This document shows positions 1-6,295 of a stretch of 9,418 nucleotides of DNA, piece by piece. The position numbers and the translations under genes were made by a program. The notes under the pieces are model-generated. The model was given only the letters and a program-made list of their open reading frames with translations. It searched no databases and was not told where the DNA came from. Each line of letters starts with the position of its first letter. The first letter of the stretch is position 1. The stretch comes from Methanobacteriota archaeon (GTDB lineage Archaea > Thermoplasmatota > Poseidoniia > Poseidoniales > Thalassarchaeaceae). Location: the NCBI GenBank assembly GCA_002683155.1, contig NYST01000065.1, positions 3,682 through 13,099 of the forward strand, given 5' to 3'.

Positions 1-1
1 G

Positions 2-154
2 GGCATGATCGAAAGCTGGGTGCTCAGAAGCATCAGTGCGATGATGGAAATCGCTGGTAGTATTCTCTTGTTTGTGTTTCTCTCTTTCTTGCTAATCATG
101 CAAATCACTGCTTACCCTCGGGTAGGTTCATGTCCCGATTCTACGTGCTTATGA
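2..154 (+). CDS. C-terminal end of unrecognised protein with one membrane segment (partial at window edge)
   Basis: The frame is open from the window edge to a TGA at 152-154. It has an ATG at 5-7, so it could be a complete 49-residue peptide or the tail of a longer gene; the edge hides which. The translation has a strongly hydrophobic stretch (about residues 15-37 from that ATG, including SILLFVFLSFLLIM) that would span a membrane once, then a short polar tail with two cysteines (GSCPDSTCL). I recognise no family. The next gene, rlmH, is convergent and ends about 60 bases downstream. The bases between (155-215) hold only a 5-bp dyad at 196-208. The hydrophobic run makes a real membrane protein end plausible, but a chance open frame is possible. 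Confidence 0.35.
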   Translation, partial: GMIESWVLRSISAMMEIAGSILLFVFLSFLLIMQITAYPRVGSCPDSTCL

Positions 155-215
155 ATGAGTGGCATACTTCGGATAGTTCCGTATCACAGTGGCGCCGATG
201 TATCATCGAGAGACT

Positions 216-647
216 TCAAGTCCTATGGTAGGGTGACCCCCGGTTGATTTCCGAAGCCCTGTATAGTTGCTCCAACAGCAAAGCAGCAGCCATTTCGTGG
301 GCAAGAGTGAGTTGGGAGAGAGAAATGATGTGGTCTGCTGACTTTTTCATTTCCTTGCTGAAACCATCGGGTGGACCAACTGCTAGATTTGTCGTCTTGT
401 CGTCGATGTTTGCAGATTTGAGCCATTTTGCCACTTCCTCACTGGTCATTCCGACTCCCTCCTCGTCTAGAAGGACCAGATGTCCGGATAGGTTGGAGAG
501 TTCCGATTCGTATTTGCTCCTGTCTGTTGTTTTGGAAAAATGGACTGAAATCCCCCTCGATCTGACTCTGTTCTGATATCCACTAATTATGGCAGCAAAG
601 GCCCCATCTTTCGGTTTGCCGTCCAGATGGACAATCACACGCCCCAT
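216..647 (-). CDS. rlmH: RlmH-type 23S rRNA (pseudouridine-N3)-methyltransferase
   Basis: This is a SPOUT-class methyltransferase of the RlmH (COG1576) family. In bacteria RlmH uses SAM to methylate N3 of pseudouridine 1915 in helix 69 of 23S rRNA, acting on assembled ribosomes. The 143-residue product is close to the usual 155-160. It shows the family signs in order: an N-terminal strand (RVIVHLDG), the central LLDEEGVGMTSEEVAKWL segment, the cofactor loop VGPPDGFS (about residues 90-97), the trefoil-knot region SLSQLTLAHEMAAALLLEQLYRA (about 109-131, quoted here in family terms) and the terminal RGSPYHR. I chose the ATG at 645-647 because the longer frame begins with GTG at 671 and adds eight residues before the normal family start. 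The usual IGG of the SAM loop is VGP here (Pro92). It is transcribed away from the 722 gene. The family call is strong; the exact rRNA target is inferred. Confidence 0.9.
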   Translation of the reverse strand: MGRVIVHLDGKPKDGAFAAIISGYQNRVRSRGISVHFSKTTDRSKYESELSNLSGHLVLLDEEGVGMTSEEVAKWLKSANIDDKTTNLAVGPPDGFSKEMKKSADHIISLSQLTLAHEMAAALLLEQLYRASEINRGSPYHRT

Positions 648-721
648 GTATGCTCGTGTGAGGGGGTGCACTTAGGGCTTCACAAACCATCAAGTCATTG
701 AGCATAGGCGTCGATTACAGT

Positions 722-1039
722 ATGGGATGGTGGCCTTTCCGTAAGAAGAGGATTTTCCATAGCGAACCGCATATCAAGAGTGCGAAAATGTGGATTCAGG
801 ATCTCAGGGAGTCATGCGAGAGTAACTTTGATCAGAGAGAAAGGGGGCAATTAGAAGTCGAGGTGATAAGAGATAAATGGAGGACGGCACATTCTGAAGG
901 GGAGGTTGACGAGTCTCTTCTTGAGGGCCTTGAAAGACGTTCGAAGTTGCTAATTGGTGCACAGGATCATGAATGGTCCGAATTACTTGACGACGAAGAT
1001 TTTTGGAAGGCTGGATGGGGCAGCAGGGTGGAGGAGTGA
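722..1039 (+). CDS. Small charged hypothetical protein
   Basis: I do not recognise this 105-residue protein. It begins MGWWPFRKKR, aromatic and basic, and the rest is rich in Glu, Arg and Lys with predicted helix (for example QRERGQLEVEVIRDKW). It has no membrane segment, no signal peptide and no cysteine motif. I chose ATG 722; a TTG at 698 would add eight residues but has no Shine-Dalgarno site. The stop (1037-1039) is one base before the ATG of the next gene, so the two are almost certainly co-transcribed and translationally coupled, which suggests a shared job. The aromatic-basic N-terminus could sit at a membrane surface beside the downstream membrane protein, but that is inference. Confidence 0.7.
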   Translation: MGWWPFRKKRIFHSEPHIKSAKMWIQDLRESCESNFDQRERGQLEVEVIRDKWRTAHSEGEVDESLLEGLERRSKLLIGAQDHEWSELLDDEDFWKAGWGSRVEE

Positions 1040-1040
1040 G

Positions 1041-1742
1041 ATGATTCTCTGGATTTTTCTACTATTCGGACTTGGTGCATATTGCTACTACCTCAGCAGA
1101 CTGCAGCCATTCCCAGAAAAAGGGGCTAGGTTTGCCATGGTTCTCTTTTCTGCGGCTCTAATACTCTGGATTTCGAGCACCAGCCCTCAAGAAGGGGGCG
1201 AGGATCTGCCGGGTGCGATTTCGGTTTTTCTTGGAGGTGTTTTTGTTGTTTCAGGGATTAGGAACATGAGTGTAATGAAGAACGATGTCATCGTGGCTCC
1301 ACTTGCCGGAATACTATTCTGTGTCGGAGGGATTAGCCTGCTTTCCTCGAGATGGGAGTTGTCGACTCAGATGGAGCAAATCGGTTCATTCATACTAGCG
1401 AGTACTATGGTTACAGTTGAGCTGTACCTCGCCTTCAGGGGGTTGGTTATCGGGGTTCCTGGGATAGCTTGGTCAAAATCCGGATTGAGGCAGATTCACC
1501 GGGGACTGATTCTGGGCCCCAATGGTGCAATTGCCCACTTTGAGAGGTCATGGGACGTGGAGGAGCAGTGGATAAATTCGATGAGTTACGCTGCTCTTGT
1601 GCTAATCCATAGGCATCTCGGCAATCTCGATGACGAAGAGAAGAATCTTGCGGAACTGGAGAAGTTAGGAGGATGGGAGTCCGTCGATTCTTCTTGGACT
1701 CAGGCAGTAGAAGATGGGCTGTTGAGTTCAGTTCCAATCTGA
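1041..1742 (+). CDS. Hypothetical membrane protein with about five transmembrane segments and a cytosolic C-terminal domain
   Basis: This 233-residue protein is unrecognised. Hydrophobic segments lie at about residues 1-18, 30-46, 58-73, 84-101 and 114-144; the last is long enough for two short passes. A soluble domain of about 90 residues follows (145-233), helical in look, with motifs LGPNGAIAHFERSW and YAALVLIHRHLGNLDDEEKNL. The second resembles one tetratricopeptide-like helical hairpin but is too short to call. The start is ATG 1041, supported by GGAGG at 1030-1036, immediately downstream of the preceding gene's stop; the open frame continues upstream to a TTG at 954 that lies inside that gene. 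There are no catalytic motifs, so a scaffold, sensor or transport-accessory role is possible, without evidence for any. The adenosyltransferase starts 34 bases later on the same strand and may share the transcript. Confidence 0.75.
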   Translation: MILWIFLLFGLGAYCYYLSRLQPFPEKGARFAMVLFSAALILWISSTSPQEGGEDLPGAISVFLGGVFVVSGIRNMSVMKNDVIVAPLAGILFCVGGISLLSSRWELSTQMEQIGSFILASTMVTVELYLAFRGLVIGVPGIAWSKSGLRQIHRGLILGPNGAIAHFERSWDVEEQWINSMSYAALVLIHRHLGNLDDEEKNLAELEKLGGWESVDSSWTQAVEDGLLSSVPI

Positions 1743-1776
1743 GTACGATTGAAAACATGTAACGCATCGGACATCC

Positions 1777-2394
1777 ATGGTCCGAATAAACAGAGTTCAC
1801 ACCGGGACCGGAGACGGAGGTGAGACGTTCCTGGTCGATGGGGCGAGAGTTGGTAAGCAGAGCATCAGGGTTGGCCTCTTTGGAACGATAGATGAGTTGA
1901 ATTCCCAGATTGGTGTTGTCAGAATGGAGTTTGGAAGAATGCCTGGAGTCACTAGATTCCATCGACCCGACGATGCAGACGACGCATTGATGAGGGTGCA
2001 ACAGGAGCTTTTTGATTTGGGTGGAGAGTGTGCCTGCACGCCTGGTAAACTCCCAGAGCAAATGGCTCTAGTCGGGATGGAACAGTGCGATCGCCTGGTG
2101 GTTGAAATGGATCAATGGCTTGAAGACTTGGCTCCACTGGAGTCTTTCATCCTTCCAATGGGGACTGCGCCGGTCGCTTTCCTGCATGTGGCTAGGACTG
2201 TTGCTAGAAGGGCGGAAAGAGAGGCTTGTCAATTGAGGGAAGTCGAGGGAGATGGGTCAGTCAGAGATGAGGTGATATACTACCTGAATAGGATCTCGGA
2301 CTGGCTTTTTGTTCTAGGCAGATGGATTGCCAAGAATACTGGAGAGAGCGAGACTCTGTGGGTTCCACTTGGGAAGAGGGGTCTCGAATCATAG
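1777..2394 (+). CDS. PduO-type cob(I)alamin adenosyltransferase
   Basis: The enzyme transfers the adenosyl group of ATP to cob(I)alamin, making adenosylcobalamin (coenzyme B12), and works as a cytosolic trimer in this family. The 205-residue length is normal. Seen in order: the N-terminal ATP loop HTGTGDGGET (8-17; family form T-R-T-G-D-x-G-x-T), a Gly-Arg-Val with Lys27, the RVGLFGTIDELNSQIG segment (31-46), RVQQELFDLGGE (73-84), FILPMGT (124-130), the ATP-binding helix with ARRAER (143-148) and YYLNRISDWLFVLGRW (168-183). All signature blocks are present, so it should be active. ATG 1777 puts the ATP loop at the usual distance from the N-terminus. No Shine-Dalgarno site is obvious. Its product is the cofactor of the class II ribonucleotide reductase at 6458. 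The last 6 bases overlap the end of the convergent Nudix gene. Family names in use include PduO, CobO-like and MMAB; I leave the symbol open. Confidence 0.93.
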   Translation: MVRINRVHTGTGDGGETFLVDGARVGKQSIRVGLFGTIDELNSQIGVVRMEFGRMPGVTRFHRPDDADDALMRVQQELFDLGGECACTPGKLPEQMALVGMEQCDRLVVEMDQWLEDLAPLESFILPMGTAPVAFLHVARTVARRAEREACQLREVEGDGSVRDEVIYYLNRISDWLFVLGRWIAKNTGESETLWVPLGKRGLES

Positions 2395-2823
2395 GTTTCG
2401 ACCGCTCGAGCGTAGGTGTTTCCTTGCAGAGCGTAGAAGTTCCTTCTCTTGATCAAAGGTAATCAAATCCTCTGCATCATCCAACTGTAGCCATAGATAA
2501 TTCGTGTGCTCGTGTGAGAGGTTAACATCGATTTCATCCGTTTCCGCTAGGTACCAGAAAACCTGCTTTGGAGTCTCTCTGCCTCTCCTAACAAATGTGT
2601 ACTCGGTCTTCTCACACCACGACTCATCTATTCTGACTTCTGAAATCCCAGTCTCCTCTGTCAGTTCTCGAAGAGCGGTTGAATGGTGATCCGAGTCGGC
2701 CTTCTCGACGTGTCCCTTTGGGAAACTCCAGTGCCCCTGGGGGTACTGGAGCAGTAGAATACTGTCGAAGTTCAGCAAGATGAAACCGCAAGAGGTCTCT
2801 AGGGGGCCGGGTCTGCTCTGCAT
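2389..2823 (-). CDS. Nudix hydrolase, bis(5'-nucleosyl)-tetraphosphatase (Ap4A hydrolase) type
   Basis: This is a 144-residue Nudix protein most like NUDT2-type asymmetric Ap4A hydrolases, which split diadenosine tetraphosphate into ATP and AMP with a metal. Shared marks are SCGFILL near the N-terminus (11-17), HWSFPKGHVE (31-40), the Nudix helix ALRELTEETGI (50-60; Arg52, Glu53, Glu56, Glu57 retained), WYLAE (about 90-94) and LSHEHTNYLWL after it, which mirrors LSHEHxxYRWL in the animal enzyme. The loop between Gly37 and Arg52 is one residue longer than the canonical GX5EX7RE spacing and has Asp43 where the first Glu is expected. ATG at 2821-2823 leaves ten residues before the core, as in relatives. 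No Shine-Dalgarno site is seen, so the transcript may be leaderless. The substrate is inferred from similarity; other dinucleoside polyphosphates or capped ends are possible. Confidence 0.88.
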   Translation of the reverse strand: MQSRPGPLETSCGFILLNFDSILLLQYPQGHWSFPKGHVEKADSDHHSTALRELTEETGISEVRIDESWCEKTEYTFVRRGRETPKQVFWYLAETDEIDVNLSHEHTNYLWLQLDDAEDLITFDQEKELLRSARKHLRSSGRNL

Positions 2824-2832
2824 TGCGACAGC

Positions 2833-3894
2833 ATGCTTCGGTGGAGGATGAAAACCTTCCGTGAGAGTGTTTCAATAATCCGAAACCACCATTGGTGTGG
2901 TCATTTGCCGGTTGGCGTGGCAGAAGGTCCCTTCCATCTGGAAATAAGGCGCATTGTTACGGATGGCGATCTTGACGGAGTGGTGACCGGGGCCATCCTT
3001 CGTCGTTGGTGGCCGGATGCGGAAGTCATCTTCGGTCATCCGGGGGAATTGAGAGCAGGGGTTTTCGATGACGTGATTGATCGTTGGACCGCTGTTTGTG
3101 ACCTCCCGATGCATCCTAGCTGTGGCTTGAGTATCGATCACCATCAATCGAACAAACCGGATGAGGGATTTGGAAAATCAATGATAATCTGGAGAGAGAG
3201 CCCATCTGCGGCTAGGATTGCGTATGATATTTTCTCGGAGCGCGTTGACCTCTCTGATTTTGAGAACCTCCTGGAATGGGTGGACAAACTCGATAGTGGT
3301 GCAATTTCCCATGAGGAGTATCTTTCTGACAACCCTATTCTGTGGCTTAGCAGGGTCATCGACGCAGGGAGTAGCATTGCGATGAATGTTCTCAAGTTTC
3401 TTCAAGATGGGGTTCCAGTCGACCAGATATTAGCTGATTCTGAGATTTCAGATGTTGTTATCGAGAAAAAGGATGAGATGGGGGCCCTCGTTTCGGCGAT
3501 TCGAGAGGGTATGCGGATTGAGGATAGGATGGCAATCGTGAGGCTTGAAGGGACTGGGATCCGGTCTAATGGTTACCAAGTTACCGCTATGGCTGGAGAC
3601 GAGTGTGATGCTTGCATGGTGATTCATGGGGACCTGGGTGCGAAGTTTGGTGATGGGGAGAGATATCCCGTCTCGGCATCATTCTACACCAACTCATTCC
3701 TTCATCGAAGTGGTGGAATATACGATCTGACTGCTTTAGCAACTCGTTTCGATACTGACGGAGGTGGCCATGCAAATGCCTGCGGGTGCCGGATAAAACC
3801 AATCGATGGGATGGTAGTGGCGGATAGAAGTGTCTCTGAAGAAGACATCTCTAGGAATATTGCTGCTTGGCTTATGATGTGGTCTAAGAGATAG
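2833..3894 (+). CDS. DHH/DHHA1-family phosphoesterase
   Basis: This two-domain DHH-superfamily protein (353 residues at the longest start) belongs to a family of Mn-dependent phosphodiesterases or exonucleases that includes nanoRNases, c-di-AMP hydrolases and RecJ relatives. The metal-site motifs are intact: TDGDLDG (Asp44, Asp46, Asp48), CDLP (Asp90), the signature SIDHHQSN (Asp102, His103, His104) and LEWVDKLDSG in the middle. The C-terminal DHHA1 substrate-binding motif is GGGHANACG (310-318). The true start is unsure. ATG 2833 is only 9 bases from the divergent Nudix start; ATG 2848 has GGAGG touching it, too close for use; GTG 2917 would leave 15 residues before the first motif, usual for the family, and room for a promoter. 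The first 28 residues look unlike a domain and may not be translated. The substrate cannot be told from sequence. Confidence 0.88.
   Translation: MLRWRMKTFRESVSIIRNHHWCGHLPVGVAEGPFHLEIRRIVTDGDLDGVVTGAILRRWWPDAEVIFGHPGELRAGVFDDVIDRWTAVCDLPMHPSCGLSIDHHQSNKPDEGFGKSMIIWRESPSAARIAYDIFSERVDLSDFENLLEWVDKLDSGAISHEEYLSDNPILWLSRVIDAGSSIAMNVLKFLQDGVPVDQILADSEISDVVIEKKDEMGALVSAIREGMRIEDRMAIVRLEGTGIRSNGYQVTAMAGDECDACMVIHGDLGAKFGDGERYPVSASFYTNSFLHRSGGIYDLTALATRFDTDGGGHANACGCRIKPIDGMVVADRSVSEEDISRNIAAWLMMWSKR
2868..2882. promoter_or_regulatory. Candidate shared AT-rich promoter core between the Nudix and DHH genes
   Basis: The longest annotated starts of the two divergent genes are only 9 bases apart, too little for promoters on both sides. 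The one AT-rich island nearby is GTTTCAATAATCCG. Read on the minus strand (ATTATTGAAAC) it would place a start site about 20 bases upstream of the Nudix ATG. Read on the plus strand it suits a DHH start at GTG 2917. This is only composition and spacing; no consensus TATA/BRE was seen. Confidence 0.22.
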
Positions 3895-3936
3895 TGGAAA
3901 AACTTGGACATTGCGCGTTAATCATGCGTTTTTCCA
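3895..3936. terminator. Bidirectional terminator candidate between convergent DHH and methyltransferase genes
   Basis: TGGAAAAAC at 3895-3903 is perfectly complementary to GTTTTTCCA at 3928-3936, a 9-bp stem with a 24-base loop. Each strand's transcript ends the structure in a run of five U, which suits termination from either side. The left arm begins right after the DHH stop codon. The right arm lies in the last codons of the methyltransferase gene, whose stop is at 3922-3924. The loop is long for a classical hairpin terminator; in archaea the U-tracts alone can terminate. Confidence 0.5.
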
Positions 3937-4572
3937 GACTGCTCTATACCTCTTTCCTTCCTTCCCCGGGATAGTCGAAGAGTGTTTCTCGACCTCTTCC
4001 AAGCCTTCTCCGATTTGATTGATGAAATCCCAATTCAAAGGCCAAGGTGGTCCTCTTTCATCCATGTTAGGTTCATCTGCCAATCTCCCTATGCAGACCA
4101 ACTGCCCCCCACTTGCAAGCAATGGTGCTAGGTTTGAATACGCTCTTCTCCTGATTTCTTCTGGAATTGCCTGCAGGATATGCACCTCCAGCACCAAGTC
4201 ATATTCGCCGAACCAGTCTTGTTCGGGACTCAGCAAGTCTCCGGCCATCCAATCGATATCTGTCTCCTTGTGCAAATTCCGAGACCATTCTACTGCCTCT
4301 TCGGAGATATCGAAGGCAGTCACTTTCCATCCTCTTTTCCATAGGAAAGATGCGTCCTCACCCAATCCAGAACCCACAACAAGGGCTCTTCCCGATGCCT
4401 CGTTTTCGTTTGACCACTCGACCAAGAAGGGATGTGGTCCTTTCCAATCCCACGGAATCTGTTCCCTGTCTCGATTCGAATGTCGGTAGAGGTCCTCGAA
4501 CCACGAAAGGGGATGCTCGGAGGATTCCGCGTTGCTTACCATTTCTAGCATTCTCTCGCGGAGATCGTCCAT
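3922..4572 (-). CDS. Class I SAM-dependent methyltransferase (TehB/thiopurine-methyltransferase-like)
   Basis: This is a 216-residue Rossmann-fold methyltransferase. Seen: an N-terminal lead with WFEDLYRHSNRDREQIPWDW (24-43), like the entry segment of small-molecule methyltransferases of the TPMT/TehB group; motif I ALVVGSGLGED (63-73) for SAM; acidic Asp88 at the end of strand 2 (VTAFDIS); GDLL (111-114); motif IV YDLVLEVHILQAI (124-136); and GGQLVCIGR (155-163). The acceptor is unknown; a small thiol, metalloid or metabolite is more likely than nucleic acid, because no nucleic-acid-binding part is present. It starts 10 bases after the icd stop on the same strand, so it is probably second in an icd operon. 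No strong Shine-Dalgarno site precedes ATG 4572. A functional link to isocitrate dehydrogenase is not evident. Confidence 0.82.
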   Translation of the reverse strand: MDDLRERMLEMVSNAESSEHPLSWFEDLYRHSNRDREQIPWDWKGPHPFLVEWSNENEASGRALVVGSGLGEDASFLWKRGWKVTAFDISEEAVEWSRNLHKETDIDWMAGDLLSPEQDWFGEYDLVLEVHILQAIPEEIRRRAYSNLAPLLASGGQLVCIGRLADEPNMDERGPPWPLNWDFINQIGEGLEEVEKHSSTIPGKEGKRYRAVWKNA

Positions 4573-4582
4573 ACTATCGGAC

Positions 4583-5812
4583 CTACATATGAGAGACTAC
4601 TGCGTTTCCGAAGTCAGAACACGAAAGAAGTGTCGCGTCATCCATCAATCTCTCGAAGTCGTATGTTACCGTCTTGGAGGAAATGGCCCCTTCCATGCCC
4701 TTGACGATCAGGTCGGCGGCTTCCTTCCAGCCCATGTGCCTAAGCATCATCTCTGCTGAAAGTATTAGGCTTCCTGGATTGACCTTGTCCTGACCAGCGT
4801 ACTTTGGCGCCGTCCCATGAGTTGCCTCGAAGATTGCGATTCCAGTGTCATAGTTGATGTTGGCTCCGGGTGCTATTCCTATTCCCCCTACCTGTGCCGC
4901 TAGTGCATCTGAGATGTAGTCGCCATTGAGATTCATGGTGGCTAGAACTCCATATTCTCTTGGCCGGGTTAGAACCTGCTGAAGCATTGCATCTGCTATC
5001 ACATCCTTCACGGTAATTGTGGTACCAGTATTGGGGTTCTCGAACGTGCACCATGGCCCCCCATCAATCTCAGTGGCACCGAATTCTTCCTTTGCGAGCA
5101 TATAGCCCCAATCTCTGAAACCCCCTTCTGTGAATTTCATGATATTTCCTTTGTGAACAAGCGTGACAGAGTCGCTGTCGCTGTCTATGGCGTACTTTAT
5201 TGCCGCTCTCACAATTCTAACTGTCCCCTCTTTGCTAATCGGCTTAATTCCCAAACCTGCGGTATCTGGGAACCTGATTTTGTCTACGCCCATCTCCTTC
5301 TGAAGGAACTCGATTACTCGCTGGACTTCGTCGCTGCCAGCCTCCCACTCAATTCCTGCATAGACATCTTCGCTGTTTTCTCTGAAAATTATCATATCCA
5401 CCGCACCCGGATCCTTGACCGGGCTTGGGGTGCCCTCAAACCATCGAACTGGACGAACGCAGGCAAAAAGATCCAATTGCTGCCGAAGTGCTACATTTAG
5501 ACTTCTGATTCCACCTCCGACAGGAGTAGTGAGTGGTCCCTTGATTGAGATTAGCCCGTCCCTCATTGATTGCTTGGTTTCTTCTGGCAACCACTCGCCC
5601 GTCGCATCAAATGCCTTCTGACCGGCTAACACCTCAGACCAATGTATTCTTCTCTCACCCAAATATGCCTTCTCGACGGCGCTATCTACCACATTGATCA
5701 TTACCGGAGTGATATCGATGCCTATTCCATCTCCTTCAATGTAGTTTATTTCTGGGTTGTTCGGGACTGTCAATTGCCCGTTGGAAATTGAAATGCGCTC
5801 GCTGTCTGACAT
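4583..5812 (-). CDS. icd: NADP-dependent isocitrate dehydrogenase
   Basis: This TCA-cycle enzyme oxidises isocitrate to 2-oxoglutarate and CO2, making NADPH. The 409-residue product is very close to the 416-residue E. coli enzyme, with long identical runs. Substrate residues are present: the [13 protein letters not shown] loop with Ser104 (E. coli Ser113, the AceK phosphosite), [11 protein letters not shown] (Tyr151), [11 protein letters not shown] (Lys221) and the metal aspartates in KDVIAD and [13 protein letters not shown] specificity is shown by Lys337, Tyr338 and Val344 in [13 protein letters not shown] and by Tyr384 and Arg388 in TYDFERL, all equal to the E. coli set. I chose ATG 5810-5812 ([12 protein letters not shown]), which aligns with the family N-terminus; ATG 5824 is a close alternative. 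The frame runs back to 5863, but that longer product overlaps the divergent gene region. The closeness to bacterial enzymes suggests old transfer if the host is archaeal. No sign of AceK is in the window. Confidence 0.96.
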   Translation of the reverse strand: MSDSERISISNGQLTVPNNPEINYIEGDGIGIDITPVMINVVDSAVEKAYLGERRIHWSEVLAGQKAFDATGEWLPEETKQSMRDGLISIKGPLTTPVGGGIRSLNVALRQQLDLFACVRPVRWFEGTPSPVKDPGAVDMIIFRENSEDVYAGIEWEAGSDEVQRVIEFLQKEMGVDKIRFPDTAGLGIKPISKEGTVRIVRAAIKYAIDSDSDSVTLVHKGNIMKFTEGGFRDWGYMLAKEEFGATEIDGGPWCTFENPNTGTTITVKDVIADAMLQQVLTRPREYGVLATMNLNGDYISDALAAQVGGIGIAPGANINYDTGIAIFEATHGTAPKYAGQDKVNPGSLILSAEMMLRHMGWKEAADLIVKGMEGAISSKTVTYDFERLMDDATLLSCSDFGNAVVSHM

Positions 5813-5825
5813 GTCTCTCAACATA

Positions 5826-5837
5826 CTCCGACCGGAG
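5826..5837. promoter_or_regulatory. Palindromic dyad in the icd/osmC divergent gap (possible operator)
   Basis: CTCCG-AC-CGGAG is a perfect 5-bp dyad with a 2-base spacer, placed 14 bases upstream of the icd start and about 50 upstream of the OsmC-family ATG. Its place in the only gap between two divergent genes would suit a dimeric regulator. An arm of five bases can occur by chance, and on the minus strand its GGAG could also act as a weak ribosome site for icd. Confidence 0.25.
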
Positions 5838-5861
5838 AGGCATAGATGAAGCCAACCCTTC

Positions 5862-5870
5862 AAGGAGGTG
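5862..5870 (+). promoter_or_regulatory. Strong Shine-Dalgarno sequence upstream of the OsmC-family gene
   Basis: AAGGAGGTG is a near-perfect complement of the 16S rRNA 3' end. It lies 19 bases before the ATG at 5888, too far for normal use, but 4 bases before an in-frame TTG at 5873. Either translation begins at TTG 5873, adding five residues, or the match is accidental. Confidence 0.45.
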
Positions 5871-5887
5871 TGTTGTGTCGAGAGGCC

Positions 5888-6280
5888 ATGAACGGAGAAG
5901 TCGTTTGGACCGAAGAGGACGGATATGTCGGAACCACTGGGAGGGGAAAACGGTTTGGAATTTATGGATCTGATTCTCCAAGTCCGATGGAAATGGTTCT
6001 ACACGGACATGCTGCCTGTTCTCTAATTGACCTAATCGATGGTCTGAAGCATAGGAAAGAAAATTTGGAATCGATAAAGGTGGAAATCGAAGCTGATAGA
6101 GCGAATGATGCCCCCAAAGTATTCACATCGGTGAGAATGGGATACATAGTCAAGGGAGACGTTCCAGAAACACTTGTTAGACGTCTTATTGAAAGCAGTC
6201 ACGAAAAACACTGTAGTGTCGGGATTATGATTACTCGTTCGGGTGCAAGCCTAGAATGGTCGCTGAAAATGAAATCCTAG
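5888..6280 (+). CDS. OsmC-family protein (YhfA-like), probable peroxide/thiol-stress protein
   Basis: OsmC/Ohr proteins are dimeric thiol peroxidases that reduce organic hydroperoxides with a pair of cysteines. From ATG 5888 the product has 130 residues, near the usual 135-140. The opening [17 protein letters not shown] matches the YhfA-type N-terminus. [20 protein letters not shown] (30-51) carries the first conserved cysteine, Cys44; EKHCSVGIM (106-114) carries the second, Cys109. [15 protein letters not shown] (76-90) is the usual strand pair. Both cysteines are kept, so peroxidase chemistry is possible, but YhfA-type members lack a proven substrate. The start is debatable: a strong Shine-Dalgarno at 5862 favours TTG 5873, homology favours ATG 5888, and an ATG at 5846 lies upstream of that site. 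It is divergent from icd and is followed by A/T-tract hairpins. Confidence 0.88.
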   Translation: MNGEVVWTEEDGYVGTTGRGKRFGIYGSDSPSPMEMVLHGHAACSLIDLIDGLKHRKENLESIKVEIEADRANDAPKVFTSVRMGYIVKGDVPETLVRRLIESSHEKHCSVGIMITRSGASLEWSLKMKS

Positions 6281-6295
6281 AATTATAAGGCCTAA

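Noticed and set aside
109..142. T-arm-like sequence GGTTCATGTCC suggesting a tRNA
   Set aside because: The loop has T where the invariant A58 should be, the flanking stem does not pair, and no acceptor or anticodon arms surround it.
196..208. Dyad CGATG-TAT-CATCG near the rlmH end as a terminator
   Set aside because: Only 5 bp with a 3-base loop and no T-run on either strand; likely chance.
954..1040. Upstream extension of the membrane protein to TTG 954
   Set aside because: It would overlap the end of the preceding gene by 86 bases, while ATG 1041 has a good ribosome site and begins directly with a membrane helix.
1447..2061. Open frame of about 200 codons on the minus strand
   Set aside because: It crosses the membrane-protein and adenosyltransferase genes, whose plus-strand reading is clear; its translation has no family features.
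2403..2412. 10-base perfect palindrome CGCTCGAGCG after the adenosyltransferase stop
   Set aside because: No spacer to form a loop, and it lies within Nudix codons; no sign that it is a regulatory site.
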